Assembly: GCA_023435985.1 (NCBI GenBank)
Contig: JAEZKY010000037.1
Location: forward strand, 1 to 34,172
Direction of reading: 5' to 3'
DNA length: 34,172 nucleotides
From: Bacillota bacterium
GTDB taxonomy: Bacteria; Bacillota; Clostridia; Clostridiales; Clostridiaceae
The notes below the pieces were generated by a model, which was not told the origin of the DNA, searched no databases, and was given only the letters and a program-made list of their open reading frames with translations. Every line of letters begins with the position of its first letter. Within the stretch, counting starts at the first letter, position 1. The translations under genes were made by a program, and so were the position numbers. Positions 1 to 8,425 of the stretch are shown here, one piece after another.

Positions 1-1008
1 TATCTTATATTCATTTTCTTTTAAATTATTATTAAGCTTTACAATTGGAATTACAGAATTAATATCTATAGAAAACCCGACTGCTGGAATACTATTTTTA
101 AAAACATTAATCAAATTATCGTATCTTCCTCCCCTTAAAAGCGTATTTCCCACACCTTCTCCATATCCTCTAAAAATAATTCCAGTATAATAATTTAAGC
201 CCGGAACCATTCCTAAATCAAATGTTACATTCTCACCATAGCCTAATTCCTTAAGCTCCAAATATAACATCTCCAAATATTCCAGGTTTTCCTTTATATC
301 TTCATTAAACGCTAATTTCTTTGCTTCTTCTAAAACCTGTTTATCTCCAAACATCCATGGAAGTTTATTAAAAAACTTCTTATAGTCCTCTTTAATATCC
401 AGATCAGCTAGATAATCTTCCAAATTCTTTAAATTTTTATCTTCTATAAAACGTGCAATAATTTCTTTATATTCCTGATCTATTTCTAAATTTTTAAATG
501 CTCCATTAAAGAATCCAATATTTCCTATTTCTAATTTAAAATCTTTTAATCCTAACTTCTTTAAAGCTTCTAAAGCTAATACCAAAATTTCCAAATCAGA
601 TTTTTTATCTTCTAAGCCTATGAATTCAACACCACAATCTGTATATTCATTTCTTTTTCCACCAAGACTCTCATGAACTCTAAACACATTTGAAGTGTAT
701 CTAAGTTTTATAGGCAATCCTACATCCTTTAACTTAGTTTCCATTACCCTAGCTATAGGAATCGTCATATCTGGTCTTAGTACCAATATTCGTCCCCTAT
801 TATCAAAAAACTTGTACATATCTTCTTCTCTCAAAGACTGAGAATTATAATTAAATGTCTCATAGAATTCTAGTGTTGGTGTTATAACCTCTTTGTATCC
901 CCACTTCTCGAAAAGACCATCCACATTTCTTTCTAAATTTCTTTTTATAATACATTCATCTAATATTAAATCTCTTGTTCCTTCCGGAATCGTATTTTTC
1001 TTGCTCAT
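1..1008 (-). CDS. hisZ: ATP phosphoribosyltransferase regulatory subunit HisZ (5' part, cut by window edge)
   Basis: This is an open frame of 336 codons that runs off the left edge, so the C-terminus is missing. HisZ is a catalytically dead class II histidyl-tRNA synthetase paralogue. It forms a complex with the short form of HisG and makes it active and histidine-sensitive in the first step of histidine synthesis. The protein starts MSKKNTIPEGTRDL and has the motif 2-like stretch LRPDMTIPIARV. The latter is typical of HisZ; true HisS has LRPEGT at this place. Further on it has GVEFIG, and GLNYYTGIIFRGYG, which corresponds to the motif near the histidine site. The ATG at 1006-1008 is preceded by GGGGTGG. 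The his operon genes should follow beyond the left edge. The HisZ assignment rather than HisS rests on these motifs read by eye. Confidence 0.9.
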   Translation of the reverse strand, partial: MSKKNTIPEGTRDLILDECIIKRNLERNVDGLFEKWGYKEVITPTLEFYETFNYNSQSLREEDMYKFFDNRGRILVLRPDMTIPIARVMETKLKDVGLPIKLRYTSNVFRVHESLGGKRNEYTDCGVEFIGLEDKKSDLEILVLALEALKKLGLKDFKLEIGNIGFFNGAFKNLEIDQEYKEIIARFIEDKNLKNLEDYLADLDIKEDYKKFFNKLPWMFGDKQVLEEAKKLAFNEDIKENLEYLEMLYLELKELGYGENVTFDLGMVPGLNYYTGIIFRGYGEGVGNTLLRGGRYDNLINVFKNSIPAVGFSIDINSVIPIVKLNNNLKENEYKI

Positions 1009-1056
1009 TTTCCACCCCACGATTACTTATTGCTATTTCCTTTAGTGTTTTATCAG

Positions 1057-1070
1057 TTTAGCACGCTAAA
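1057..1070. promoter_or_regulatory. Palindrome downstream of the hisZ promoter, candidate operator
   Basis: TTTAGC-AC-GCTAAA is a perfect 6+6 palindrome. It begins about 8 bases after the predicted transcription start of hisZ, where a bound repressor would block initiation. Clostridia are known to control his operons with a TrpR-like (YerC-type) regulator, but I cannot confirm that this is its motif. Confidence 0.45.
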
Positions 1071-1084
1071 TTATTATTAAAATT

Positions 1085-1113
1085 ATAATATCTTATTTCT
1101 TACTCTCTGTCAA
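1085..1113 (-). promoter_or_regulatory. Sigma-A promoter of hisZ
   Basis: The -35 box TTGACA (1108-1113) and the -10 box TATTAT (1085-1090) are exactly 17 bases apart and point at hisZ. The predicted start is near 1078, which gives a leader of about 70 bases. I see no T-box signature in this leader. The rest of the gap up to 1359 is AT-rich and shows nothing else. Confidence 0.75.
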
Positions 1114-1359
1114 TGATTTTAAATACATTTCTCAAATATTTTTTCATGTTTTAAACTTAATTCTTAAATGCCATTTTTATAATTAAATATAGTTAATTCA
1201 TAATTTTAATCTTTAATTACTTTTTTATTTATTATCTGTTATTATGTTGATTTTTATCCCCTACCTTACTATTATATAAAATAGTTGCTAAATTATATTA
1301 TTAATTTAAATTGACTAACTATTTAATTAATCTAAACAAATGTTTATGATATTATAAAT

Positions 1360-1399
1360 AAAAAGCCTTAGCCACATTTAAATGCGGCTAAGGCTTTTT
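1360..1399. terminator. Intrinsic terminator after the 1469-1693 gene
   Basis: The 14-base arms AAAAAGCCTTAGCC / GGCTAAGGCTTTTT enclose a second CATTT/AAATG pairing. Runs of A and T on both sides make it potentially bidirectional. It lies about 70 bases after the stop of the small gene upstream. Confidence 0.85.
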
Positions 1400-1468
1400 T
1401 AGCTTATTAATAAATGGTATGTATCTTCTGCTAGTTACATCCATATTTTTCTGATTTAAATCAACATT

Positions 1469-1693
1469 TTATTGTGCATTCACACTAAAGAATAGTGCTT
1501 TACCAAGTTCAGTGCCTTTTATAGTCTGCTTTGCTAATGAAGCTGCTTTTTCGCCATCGCTAAGAGCACATTCGAAGAATAATTTAAGTCCTTCTTTTTT
1601 CACAAATTTAAAAACTTTTTCATCATCCACAGCAATATTTTCCACTATTCCTATTATATCATCTTGTCTTAATGCGCAATTTACTATTATCAT
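1469..1693 (-). CDS. Small conserved-looking protein of unknown function (74 aa)
   Basis: I do not recognise a family. The protein is acidic to neutral, with alternating beta and alpha character. It begins MIIVNCALRQDDIIGIVENI and ends GTELGKALFFSVNAQ. It has no signal peptide, membrane segment or metal motif. Its two cysteines, in VNCAL and FFECAL, are not paired in any known motif. A weak ribosome binding site (GGGGA) lies 7 bases before the ATG, and a strong terminator follows, so it is probably a real single-gene unit. Codon use is like that of its neighbours. Confidence 0.65.
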   Translation of the reverse strand: MIIVNCALRQDDIIGIVENIAVDDEKVFKFVKKEGLKLFFECALSDGEKAASLAKQTIKGTELGKALFFSVNAQ

Positions 1694-1842
1694 GATTTAT
1701 TCCCCATTTCCATTAATTTTTTTGATAAATAATACAATTTATTCATTACATTTATTATACAAACCGTATACATTTACTATAGCACATAAATACTTTTTTT
1801 TCAATTTGTTATAACATTTATATTTCTATTATTTTTCTTAAT

Positions 1843-1877
1843 AATAAATACCTCGGGAAATTCCCGAGGTATTTATT
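1843..1877. terminator. Intrinsic terminator of the cysteine desulfurase-thiI operon
   Basis: A 17-base-pair inverted repeat with the GC-rich core CCTCGGGAA/TTCCCGAGG lies 6 bases beyond the thiI stop. The flanking A/T runs would allow use in both directions. Confidence 0.85.
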
Positions 1878-1882
1878 TAAAA

Positions 1883-3040
1883 TTAAAATGTTACAACTTC
1901 AATATTTTCAATTGATTTAGATACTAATTCATCTATATTTAACTTTTCTTCTTCTTTTCTAATCATATCAAGTTTAGGATTAGTTTTAGGATGCTTCGGA
2001 ACAAAAATTGTGCAGCAATCTTCATATGGAAGAATTGAAGTTTCATAGGTTCCTATCTTTCTTGCTATTTCCATTATATCTGTTTTATCCATAGCTATTA
2101 ATGGTCTAAATGCTGGCCTATCAGCACATTCATCACTTACAATGAGTCCATCCATGGTTTGACTCGCTACTTGACCTATACTTTCACCTGTACTAACTGA
2201 ATTTATACCGTATTTTTCTGCAAGAACACACGCTATTCTCATCATAAATCTTCTCATTATAATAGTAAGCTCGTCTTCTCTACATTTGTCTACTATTTCC
2301 ATTTGTATATCTGTAAACGGAACTACATATAAATTTATCTTTTCGGTATATTGAGCTAATATCTTAGCCAATTCTTTAACCTTATCTTTAGCTCTCTCTG
2401 ACGTATAAGGATGACTATGATAATAAACGCAGCTTACTTCTACCCCTCTTTTGGCCATAAGGTATCCAGCTACCGGAGAATCAATACCTCCTGATAACAT
2501 AAGCATTGTACTACCATTCATTCCATACGGAAGACCAGCAACAGCTTTTGTTATATCATTATTTGACCAAATATAAGCATAATTATTTCTTATTTCAATA
2601 TTAATCAAAATTTCAGGATTCTTAACGTCAACATTTATTTCTCCATCATAATTGTTAAGAACATAACCTCCAACTTTTCTTGAAACTTCCATGGAATTTA
2701 ATTCAAATTTCTTATTAGCTCTATTAGTATTAATTTTAAAAGTACTTCCCTTGGCTTCTTTTACCTTTTCTAATGCAATTTCCTGTATACTATCAAAATC
2801 CAAATCAACTTCTCTGACTAAGCATACTTCAAGTACCCCAAATACTTTGCTGATTCTTTTTATGCTTTCTTCCATTTCATCAGTTCTAATAAAATATCTT
2901 CCACTATCATGGATAAATTCCACCTTTATTCCTTCAAGCTTCTTTCCTATGTTGTCTCTTAATTTTCTCTCAAATTTCCCTCTATTTAATCCCTTTAAAA
3001 ATATTTCCGGGGCGTATTTTACTAATATAAGTTCTTTCAT
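1883..3040 (-). CDS. thiI: tRNA 4-thiouridine synthase ThiI (without rhodanese domain)
   Basis: ThiI transfers persulfide sulfur to U8 of tRNA after adenylating the base, and in some bacteria also serves thiamine thiazole synthesis. At 385 residues it is the short Gram-positive form. It has an N-terminal ferredoxin-like and THUMP region (about 1-165), then the PP-loop ATPase domain with SGGIDS at residues 183-188. The C-terminal rhodanese domain of the E. coli enzyme is absent, so the cysteine desulfurase must hand sulfur over directly. Its start overlaps the desulfurase stop by one base (TAATG) and has a strong AAGGAGG site, so the two are translationally coupled. Confidence 0.95.
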   Translation of the reverse strand: MKELILVKYAPEIFLKGLNRGKFERKLRDNIGKKLEGIKVEFIHDSGRYFIRTDEMEESIKRISKVFGVLEVCLVREVDLDFDSIQEIALEKVKEAKGSTFKINTNRANKKFELNSMEVSRKVGGYVLNNYDGEINVDVKNPEILINIEIRNNYAYIWSNNDITKAVAGLPYGMNGSTMLMLSGGIDSPVAGYLMAKRGVEVSCVYYHSHPYTSERAKDKVKELAKILAQYTEKINLYVVPFTDIQMEIVDKCREDELTIIMRRFMMRIACVLAEKYGINSVSTGESIGQVASQTMDGLIVSDECADRPAFRPLIAMDKTDIMEIARKIGTYETSILPYEDCCTIFVPKHPKTNPKLDMIRKEEEKLNIDELVSKSIENIEVVTF

Positions 3041-4188
3041 TATTTCTTAATCCTCCTTAAAAATCTAAGTCCTTTTTCTAAGACTTCCATTACATAGTCA
3101 ACTTCTTCCTCATTATTATCATCAGAAAAAGAAAATCTAATTCCACCAGATATTTCATCTTTACTTAATCCTAATGCCTTTAAAACATAACTTCCACCAC
3201 TTTTTTCCCTTTCTTTAGATGAACAAGCTGATCCCGTGGATACGTATATTCCTGCATCCTCTAAAAAGTGAAGCAACACTTCCCCTCTTACGCCTATAAA
3301 GGATACATTTAAAATATATGGTGAAAAATTCTCATTTAATAAACTATTGATTCTTATGTCCGGTACATCTCTTAATTTATCAATAAATTTCTTTTTTATT
3401 TTTAGAACTTTTTCATAATTTTCTTTCATATTATGACTAGAATTTCTGGAAGCTAAACTCATCCCCATAATCCCAGGAACATTTTGTGTTCCTGCTCTTA
3501 CTCCAAATTCCTGAGCTCCTCCTTCTATTAACGGAAGGAGAGCATTAGGTCTTCTAATATATATAAATCCTACGCCCTTTGGTCCATGAAATTTATGCGC
3601 ACTTACTGTTAAAAAATCTATATTCATCTTCTTCACATCTATAAAAAATTTCCCATAACTTTGAACAGCATCGACATGAAATTTAGCTCTATTACTACTT
3701 TCCTTTATTATTTCACCTATTGTTTCTAAGTCTTGAATCACTCCAATTTCATTATTAACATGCATTATTGAAATTAGCACAGTTTCCTTAGTTATAGAAT
3801 TTTTTAAATGTTCTAAATCAATCCTGCCATCTTCTTTTATCTTCAAAAATGTTACTTTAACATTATTTTCTTCTAATTTTTTAATAGTGTTTATGATAGA
3901 AGCATGCTCAAATGGAGTTGTTATAAAATGCGTCCCGCTTTTTAGACTTCCCTTAAGAACTAAATTATTTCCTTCACTTCCACCAGAATTAAAATGTATT
4001 TCATTTTCGCTAGCATTTATAGTTTTAGATAATGCCTCTCTACATTCTTTAAGTTTTCTTTCACTTTTCAAACCTATATTATGCAATGCTGATGGATTCC
4101 CATAAAACTCCTTCATGCCAAAAACAACTTCATCTATTACATCATCAGTAAGCTTTGTTGTCGAACTATTATCAAAATAAACTTCCAT
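3040..4188 (-). CDS. Cysteine desulfurase, NifS/IscS-like, partner of ThiI
   Basis: This is a PLP enzyme that takes sulfur from cysteine as an enzyme-bound persulfide. The 382-residue length fits the class V aminotransferase family. The N-terminus is YFDNSSTT, the PLP-binding lysine is K199 in SAHKFHGPKG, and the catalytic cysteine is C322 in STGSACSSKE. The loop around C322 is of the long group I (NifS/IscS) type, unlike SufS. In low-GC Gram-positive bacteria a dedicated desulfurase (NifZ in Bacillus subtilis) sits directly before thiI and feeds it. The one-base overlap here supports that role more than general Fe-S cluster assembly. Confidence 0.93.
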   Translation of the reverse strand: MEVYFDNSSTTKLTDDVIDEVVFGMKEFYGNPSALHNIGLKSERKLKECREALSKTINASENEIHFNSGGSEGNNLVLKGSLKSGTHFITTPFEHASIINTIKKLEENNVKVTFLKIKEDGRIDLEHLKNSITKETVLISIMHVNNEIGVIQDLETIGEIIKESSNRAKFHVDAVQSYGKFFIDVKKMNIDFLTVSAHKFHGPKGVGFIYIRRPNALLPLIEGGAQEFGVRAGTQNVPGIMGMSLASRNSSHNMKENYEKVLKIKKKFIDKLRDVPDIRINSLLNENFSPYILNVSFIGVRGEVLLHFLEDAGIYVSTGSACSSKEREKSGGSYVLKALGLSKDEISGGIRFSFSDDNNEEEVDYVMEVLEKGLRFLRRIKK

Positions 4189-4243
4189 GATAATCTCCTT
4201 CTCTTCATATTTGTATAACCCGTTATAAAAGAATTATTAAGTT

Positions 4244-4343
4244 AAGCATATTAAAGAAAATAACATTTCAATAATAAAATTTGTACTTGAACTAAAATAA
4301 GTTAAAATATGCTATTAACCTGTTATTTGTTTTAATATGCCTT
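4244..4343 (-). promoter_or_regulatory. Inverted repeat in the leader of the desulfurase-thiI operon
   Basis: The arms at 4244-4265 and 4321-4343 match over about 20 bases with two mismatches, and are separated by a 55-base spacer. A third, shorter copy of the TTAAAATATGC core lies inside the spacer. A possible -10 box TATAAT (4393-4398, minus strand) lies upstream, so the repeat would be in the 5' untranslated RNA or form an operator. The function is unknown. Confidence 0.4.
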
Positions 4344-4469
4344 ATTACTTCCGCACTTTTCTTATAAAATTACTATGTAATACACATGTTTTATTATAAC
4401 AAAAAAATATTATCTGCATAGTCCTTTTGGGACATGTTAAGGAAAATATTAATTCCATTTTTTGATTGT

Positions 4470-4565
4470 CCTAAATAAAGCAGTAAACAAGAACTTCTTG
4501 TTTACTGCTTTGGTGAGAGAGAGAAAATTATTAAGGGGTAATTCATTTAATATTTATTAGGGTTA
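4470..4565 (-). ncRNA. Candidate small RNA with C/U-rich single-stranded region
   Basis: This is a free-standing unit between two genes with no open frame. An extended -10 box (TGATATACT, 4571-4579) would start transcription near 4564. It is followed by an unpaired stretch with ACCCCTT and CTCTCTCTCACC, then by a perfect 17-base-pair terminator hairpin (4477-4511). C/U-rich loops complementary to Shine-Dalgarno sequences are characteristic of trans-acting small RNAs of Firmicutes such as RsaE/RoxS. The hairpin lies about 300 bases from the stop of the synthetase gene at 4812, so it is not an obvious terminator for it. No expression data are available here. Confidence 0.4.
4477..4511. terminator. 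Perfect hairpin at the end of the candidate small RNA
   Basis: The arms AAAGCAGTAAACAAGAA / TTCTTGTTTACTGCTTT are separated by one base. On the minus strand the hairpin is followed by TTTATTTAGG. It may end either the candidate small RNA or a long 3' tail of the upstream (p)ppGpp synthetase gene. Confidence 0.6.
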
Positions 4566-4811
4566 ATTTTAGTATATCATATTTTGACAAATCTAAACAT
4601 GTTTTTATTAAAAAAGTGTATTTTAAAAAGAAATTTATTGTTTTTTTAAACATTTTAAAGTTTTAATAAATAACAAATTAATCATTAAACAAATAATTAC
4701 AATTTATAATAATTTTTAAAAGTATATTTATAATTTAATGGTCTTATATACTTTTTTCCCTGGCTCTTATAAAACTAAATTTGTGAATTAAGAATTATTC
4801 TCAACATCGAT

Positions 4812-5612
4812 CTATGTCATTTTACTTTTCAATCTATTTATTTCAGCTTCCTGCTCTTGTATCACTTTCTTATAATCCACTTCTTTTTCACACCATTCCC
4901 TGCTTAGATTATTTATTAATGATGCCATTTCATCTGCACTGCCTACTATTCTATTAAATAGCAATAAATTTGATTTAAGAATTTCTGGTATTTCATTATG
5001 TGAATATCTCAATCTATGATCTATTTCTCCATATCCCTCTTCAAAAATCGTTCTAACTTGTATTTCTGCTATAACTCTTTTATTCGTTGGATAGAATTCT
5101 ACTAGATAATGAACTGAACGATATCCCGAAGCTTTTGATCTCACTTCAATATTAGGATCATCAAAAACCTCAATATTATCTCCTTCTCTAACATTAGCGG
5201 TAATTTCAATTACTTTCCACGTTTTTACAATAAAATCATGTATTCCCTGCCATTGATCTTTAAATATATGTATAACTCTAATTCCAATTAAATCATTTAT
5301 TTCATTCTTATAATTATCTACTGTAAATTCAAACTCATCACCATATTTGTCTTTTCTATCTTCCGTTTTTCTTATTATCTTTTCCATTAACCTCTCTGGA
5401 TCTTTAATCCTTGATTTAACCGAATGCACATTTTTTTGCGAACGTAGAATATTTGCTATAAATCCTGCTTGGTTTTCATAAGAATTTTTATAATCTATAT
5501 AATCTTCATAAATTTCTTTCAAATTGTTATTACTAATATTATTTTTTAAAATTATTTCCTTCGTCTGAGGATACTTTTCCAAAAACTCATCTATGTTAAA
5601 ACTTTTTTTCAT
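4812..5612 (-). CDS. RelA/SpoT-domain small alarmone synthetase
   Basis: This gene codes for a cytoplasmic (p)ppGpp synthetase of 266 residues without the hydrolase (HD), TGS or ACT domains of long RelA/SpoT proteins. Synthetase hallmarks are SRIKDPERLMEKIIRK for substrate binding, NDLIGIRVIHIF, SGYRSVHYLVEF, and AEIQVRTIFEEGYGEIDHR. The last contains the conserved EIQVR-type core. After the catalytic domain comes a charged helical tail (about 225-266) that looks like a coiled coil and may drive oligomerisation. It could be a RelP/RelQ-type enzyme or the related clostridial branch with an N-terminal helical extension. It stands alone, with a GGAGG site 10 bases before the ATG and a possible -10 box TATAAT at 5659-5664. 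Confidence 0.85.
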   Translation of the reverse strand: MKKSFNIDEFLEKYPQTKEIILKNNISNNNLKEIYEDYIDYKNSYENQAGFIANILRSQKNVHSVKSRIKDPERLMEKIIRKTEDRKDKYGDEFEFTVDNYKNEINDLIGIRVIHIFKDQWQGIHDFIVKTWKVIEITANVREGDNIEVFDDPNIEVRSKASGYRSVHYLVEFYPTNKRVIAEIQVRTIFEEGYGEIDHRLRYSHNEIPEILKSNLLLFNRIVGSADEMASLINNLSREWCEKEVDYKKVIQEQEAEINRLKSKMT

Positions 5613-5934
5613 TCGGCATATTCCTCCATGTAATTGTATTAATTTTATTATTATCTAAATTATACTACATTAACTTGAAATCATAATCTAAAAACATTAT
5701 TTTTTATGATTTTATATTCTCTAATATTATAAGCATACTAATTTTCTATATAAAAACAAACTGCACAAATTTGAATAAAATACTTCATTTTTATATTTCA
5801 TTCCTAGTACAGCTTATTACTACTTTACCTATTTAATTCTTTTCTTTAAAAATATGATACTACTGCTCAATCTTTCTCAATTTCAAACTAAACATTTCTC
5901 TTATATCCACTTCTTCATCATCAATAAAAATTAT
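5613..5934. other. Gap between murE and the alarmone synthetase
   Basis: This stretch is AT-rich. It holds the probable promoter of the synthetase at its left end and no clear terminator after murE. The only structure of note is that the murE frame stays open for 24 codons after its TAA (about 5863-5934). That stretch has a coding-like composition (IDDEEVDIREMFSLKLRKIEQ) and no start signal of its own. Confidence 0.35.
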
Positions 5935-7386
5935 TTATCTTAGAATTTCTCTAACTACTTCTCCATCATCGAAATGTATCTTTTCCTTTCCTATTATCTG
6001 ATAATCTTCATGACCTTTTCCTGCAATTATTAATAAATCCTCATCTTTTAAAATCTTTAATCCTTTTTCAATAGCTTCTCTTCTATCAATAATTTTTTCA
6101 TAGCTCGAATTTATGCTGCTCATTCCTTCCTCAATATCCTCTATAATACTCATTGGCTCTTCATTTCTTGGATTATCCGAGGTTATAATACAATAATCAG
6201 ATAGTATTCCTGCTGCCATCCCCATAACTTTTCTCTTAGTCTTATCTCTATCTCCTCCACAGCCAAATATACTTATAACTCTTCCCTCTGTAGCTTCTCT
6301 TGCCATCATTAATAATCTCTCTAAAGCATCTGGTGTATGAGCATAATCGACTATTACGTTTTTATTTGCACTGTTTTTTATAATTTCAAGCCTTCCGGGA
6401 ACATATTTAATATTTGACATTGCTTTTATAATATCGGAAATACTCACCCCAAGACCAATACAACCTCCTATAGCCGCCAAAACATTATAGACAGTTACTT
6501 TTCCTGGAATATTTACTTCTACTTCTTTCCGTAAACTCTTAAAGTTAACTTTAAATAAAACCGAATCATTTTTATACTTAATATCAGTAGCTCTAATATC
6601 TGCCTCTTTATTTATCCCATAAGTTAAAATTTTACACGCGGCTTTTTTTATAATTTCTTCAGAGATTTTATCATCTAAATTTATAATTCCTATCAAGCAT
6701 TTTTTAAACAACTTTATTTTCTCATTTTTATAGTTTTCCATTGTGTCATGTTCGTCAAGGTGATCTTGAGATAAATTTGTAAACACCCCAACATTAAAAT
6801 TACAATTCTCCACTCTATATTTTGCTAGAGCTGAAGATGTGACCTCCATGATAACATTCTCCGCACCTTTATTCTTAAATTCTCTAAATAATCCTTGTAG
6901 TTCTAGTGCTTCAGGTGTCGTCGGATTAACTTTTTCTATATTTGCCTCTTTTTCTTCAAATTCATACCCTAAAGTTCCAATTATAGCCGTTCTCTTTTTA
7001 TTAGCTTCTAGTATATCTTTAATATAATGTATTACTGTAGTTTTCCCATTAGTTCCTGTCACTCCAACTAAATTAATTTCTTTAGATGGCTTGCTATAGA
7101 ATGAACTGGCTAAACTTGCTAACGCTATCTTTGAATTTTCAACCTTTATCAGTGTTACATTTCTACTTTTAAGTTCTAATTCTTCATCAATCACTATTGC
7201 TAAAGCGCCTTTCTTAATCGCCTCTTTTATATAATCATGTCCATCTACATTAGCCCCTTTTATGCATACAAACATCGAACCCTCTATTACTTTCCTGGAA
7301 TCATAACTTATATTAGCAACATCTATATCAACATTTCCACTAATCAGCTCATATTTCATATCCTTTAACAACTCATATAGCTTCAT
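5935..7386 (-). CDS. murE: UDP-N-acetylmuramoyl-tripeptide synthetase MurE (meso-DAP type)
   Basis: MurE adds the third amino acid to UDP-MurNAc-L-Ala-D-Glu using ATP, in the cytoplasmic stage of peptidoglycan synthesis. The three Mur-ligase domains are present: an N-terminal UDP-binding region with SYDSRK, a central ATPase with GVTGTNGKTT (P-loop at 111-117), and a C-terminal domain. DNPRNEEP at about 404-411 is the signature for meso-diaminopimelate specificity; lysine-adding enzymes differ here. The frame is open from 7404, but the GGAGG at 7394-7398 lies inside that extension and 7 bases before the ATG at 7384-7386, which is therefore chosen (483 residues). The gene is not in a dcw cluster but stands alone, which is common in clostridia. 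Confidence 0.93.
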   Translation of the reverse strand: MKLYELLKDMKYELISGNVDIDVANISYDSRKVIEGSMFVCIKGANVDGHDYIKEAIKKGALAIVIDEELELKSRNVTLIKVENSKIALASLASSFYSKPSKEINLVGVTGTNGKTTVIHYIKDILEANKKRTAIIGTLGYEFEEKEANIEKVNPTTPEALELQGLFREFKNKGAENVIMEVTSSALAKYRVENCNFNVGVFTNLSQDHLDEHDTMENYKNEKIKLFKKCLIGIINLDDKISEEIIKKAACKILTYGINKEADIRATDIKYKNDSVLFKVNFKSLRKEVEVNIPGKVTVYNVLAAIGGCIGLGVSISDIIKAMSNIKYVPGRLEIIKNSANKNVIVDYAHTPDALERLLMMAREATEGRVISIFGCGGDRDKTKRKVMGMAAGILSDYCIITSDNPRNEEPMSIIEDIEEGMSSINSSYEKIIDRREAIEKGLKILKDEDLLIIAGKGHEDYQIIGKEKIHFDDGEVVREILR

Positions 7387-7433
7387 TTTAATTCCTCCAA
7401 TCATTTTATTAATTTCGCTATATTCTCATTATA

Positions 7434-7497
7434 TACAACATTTCTACAGTAAGTAGTGTATATATTGCTTGATATGTTGTAAAAAGTGCTCTATCAT
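7434..7497 (+). promoter_or_regulatory. Promoter of the AraC gene with overlapping inverted repeat
   Basis: TTGATA (7469-7474) and TATCAT (7492-7497) are 17 bases apart and read toward the AraC-family gene. The inverted repeat TACAACAT (7434-7441) / ATGTTGTA (7474-7481) has one arm next to and overlapping the end of the -35 box, as expected for autoregulation. The repeat is short, so the operator call is tentative. Confidence 0.5.
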
Positions 7498-7573
7498 ATA
7501 ATTAAATAGTATGTGTTCTAAATACAGTGCTACATAAAATTAACTACATTTAGGACCAAAGGGGATTTTATTT

Positions 7574-8425
7574 ATGAATAATGATTATATCAAAAATAAA
7601 TCAGGTTATTTAAATAAAGATTTTCAATTGTTTCATTTGAAAGATAAGAAAAATCAGGAATTTGAATTTCATTATCATGATTTTAATAAAATAATAATAT
7701 TTTTATCAGGGAAAGTGACTTATTTGATTGAGGGTAAAGCTTATAATTTAAAACCTTGGGATATTTTGCTTGTGAATAATAATGATGTTCATAAACCAAT
7801 TATCGATCCTTCAGAAATTTATGAACGTATAATAATTTGGGCTGATTCCAATTTCATTAAAAATCATAACTATGATAACTGTGACCTTTTGACATGTTTT
7901 AAATTAGCAAATGAAAAGAGCTTTAATCTCATTAGACTTGAAAGCAAATTACAGAATAATATAAAGTTTATAATAGAATCTCTTAAGACTTCTTTTAATT
8001 CAAATGAATTTGGCAGCAAACTTTTAAGCAACTCATTATTTATTCAACTGCTTGTATATTTAAATAGAGTTCATTTGAGTAATATGTATATAACTGAAGA
8101 AGATTCTCTTAAATATGACAAACAAATTGAGAAGATTTTAAAATATATAAATAATAATTTATCTGAAAATCTGTCTACAGAAACTTTATCTCAAAGATTC
8201 TATATAAGTAGATATTATCTTATGCATAAATTTAAGAAAGAAACCGGCTATACGCTCCACAATTACGTAAACCAAAAAAGATTATTAATGGCAAAAAATT
8301 TGATATCAACTGGAGAACCTATTACTAAAGTCTGTATGCAATGCGGCTTTAATGATTACTCATGTTTTCTCCGCTCATTTAGGAAACTATTTTCAAAATC
8401 ACCTAAAGAATTTTCTCCCAAATAA
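7574..8425 (+). CDS. AraC-family transcriptional regulator with cupin sensor
   Basis: The 283-residue protein has two parts. Residues about 15-100 form a cupin-like sugar-binding domain (EFHYHDFNKIIIFLSGKV, then LKPWDILLVNNNDVHKP). The C-terminal ~100 residues carry the two helix-turn-helix motifs of the AraC/XylS family, ending CGFNDYSCFLRSFRKLFSKS. It is read from an AAAGGGGA site 9 bases before the ATG. Such regulators usually activate neighbouring sugar genes, so the arabinoside genes at 9.8-16 kb are the likely targets. This is an inference from position; the ligand is not visible from sequence. Confidence 0.9.
   Translation: MNNDYIKNKSGYLNKDFQLFHLKDKKNQEFEFHYHDFNKIIIFLSGKVTYLIEGKAYNLKPWDILLVNNNDVHKPIIDPSEIYERIIIWADSNFIKNHNYDNCDLLTCFKLANEKSFNLIRLESKLQNNIKFIIESLKTSFNSNEFGSKLLSNSLFIQLLVYLNRVHLSNMYITEEDSLKYDKQIEKILKYINNNLSENLSTETLSQRFYISRYYLMHKFKKETGYTLHNYVNQKRLLMAKNLISTGEPITKVCMQCGFNDYSCFLRSFRKLFSKSPKEFSPK

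Noticed and set aside
1..1008. Reading the first gene as histidyl-tRNA synthetase
   Set aside because: The motif LRPDMTIPIARV and the rest of the text fit HisZ; HisS has LRPEGT in this place.
1009..1110. T-box riboswitch before hisZ
   Set aside because: The conserved T-box sequence and an antiterminator/terminator pair are not found; the leader is only about 70 bases.
7387..7404. Longer MurE start
   Set aside because: The GGAGG ribosome binding site lies inside that extension, so translation starts at the ATG at 7384-7386.
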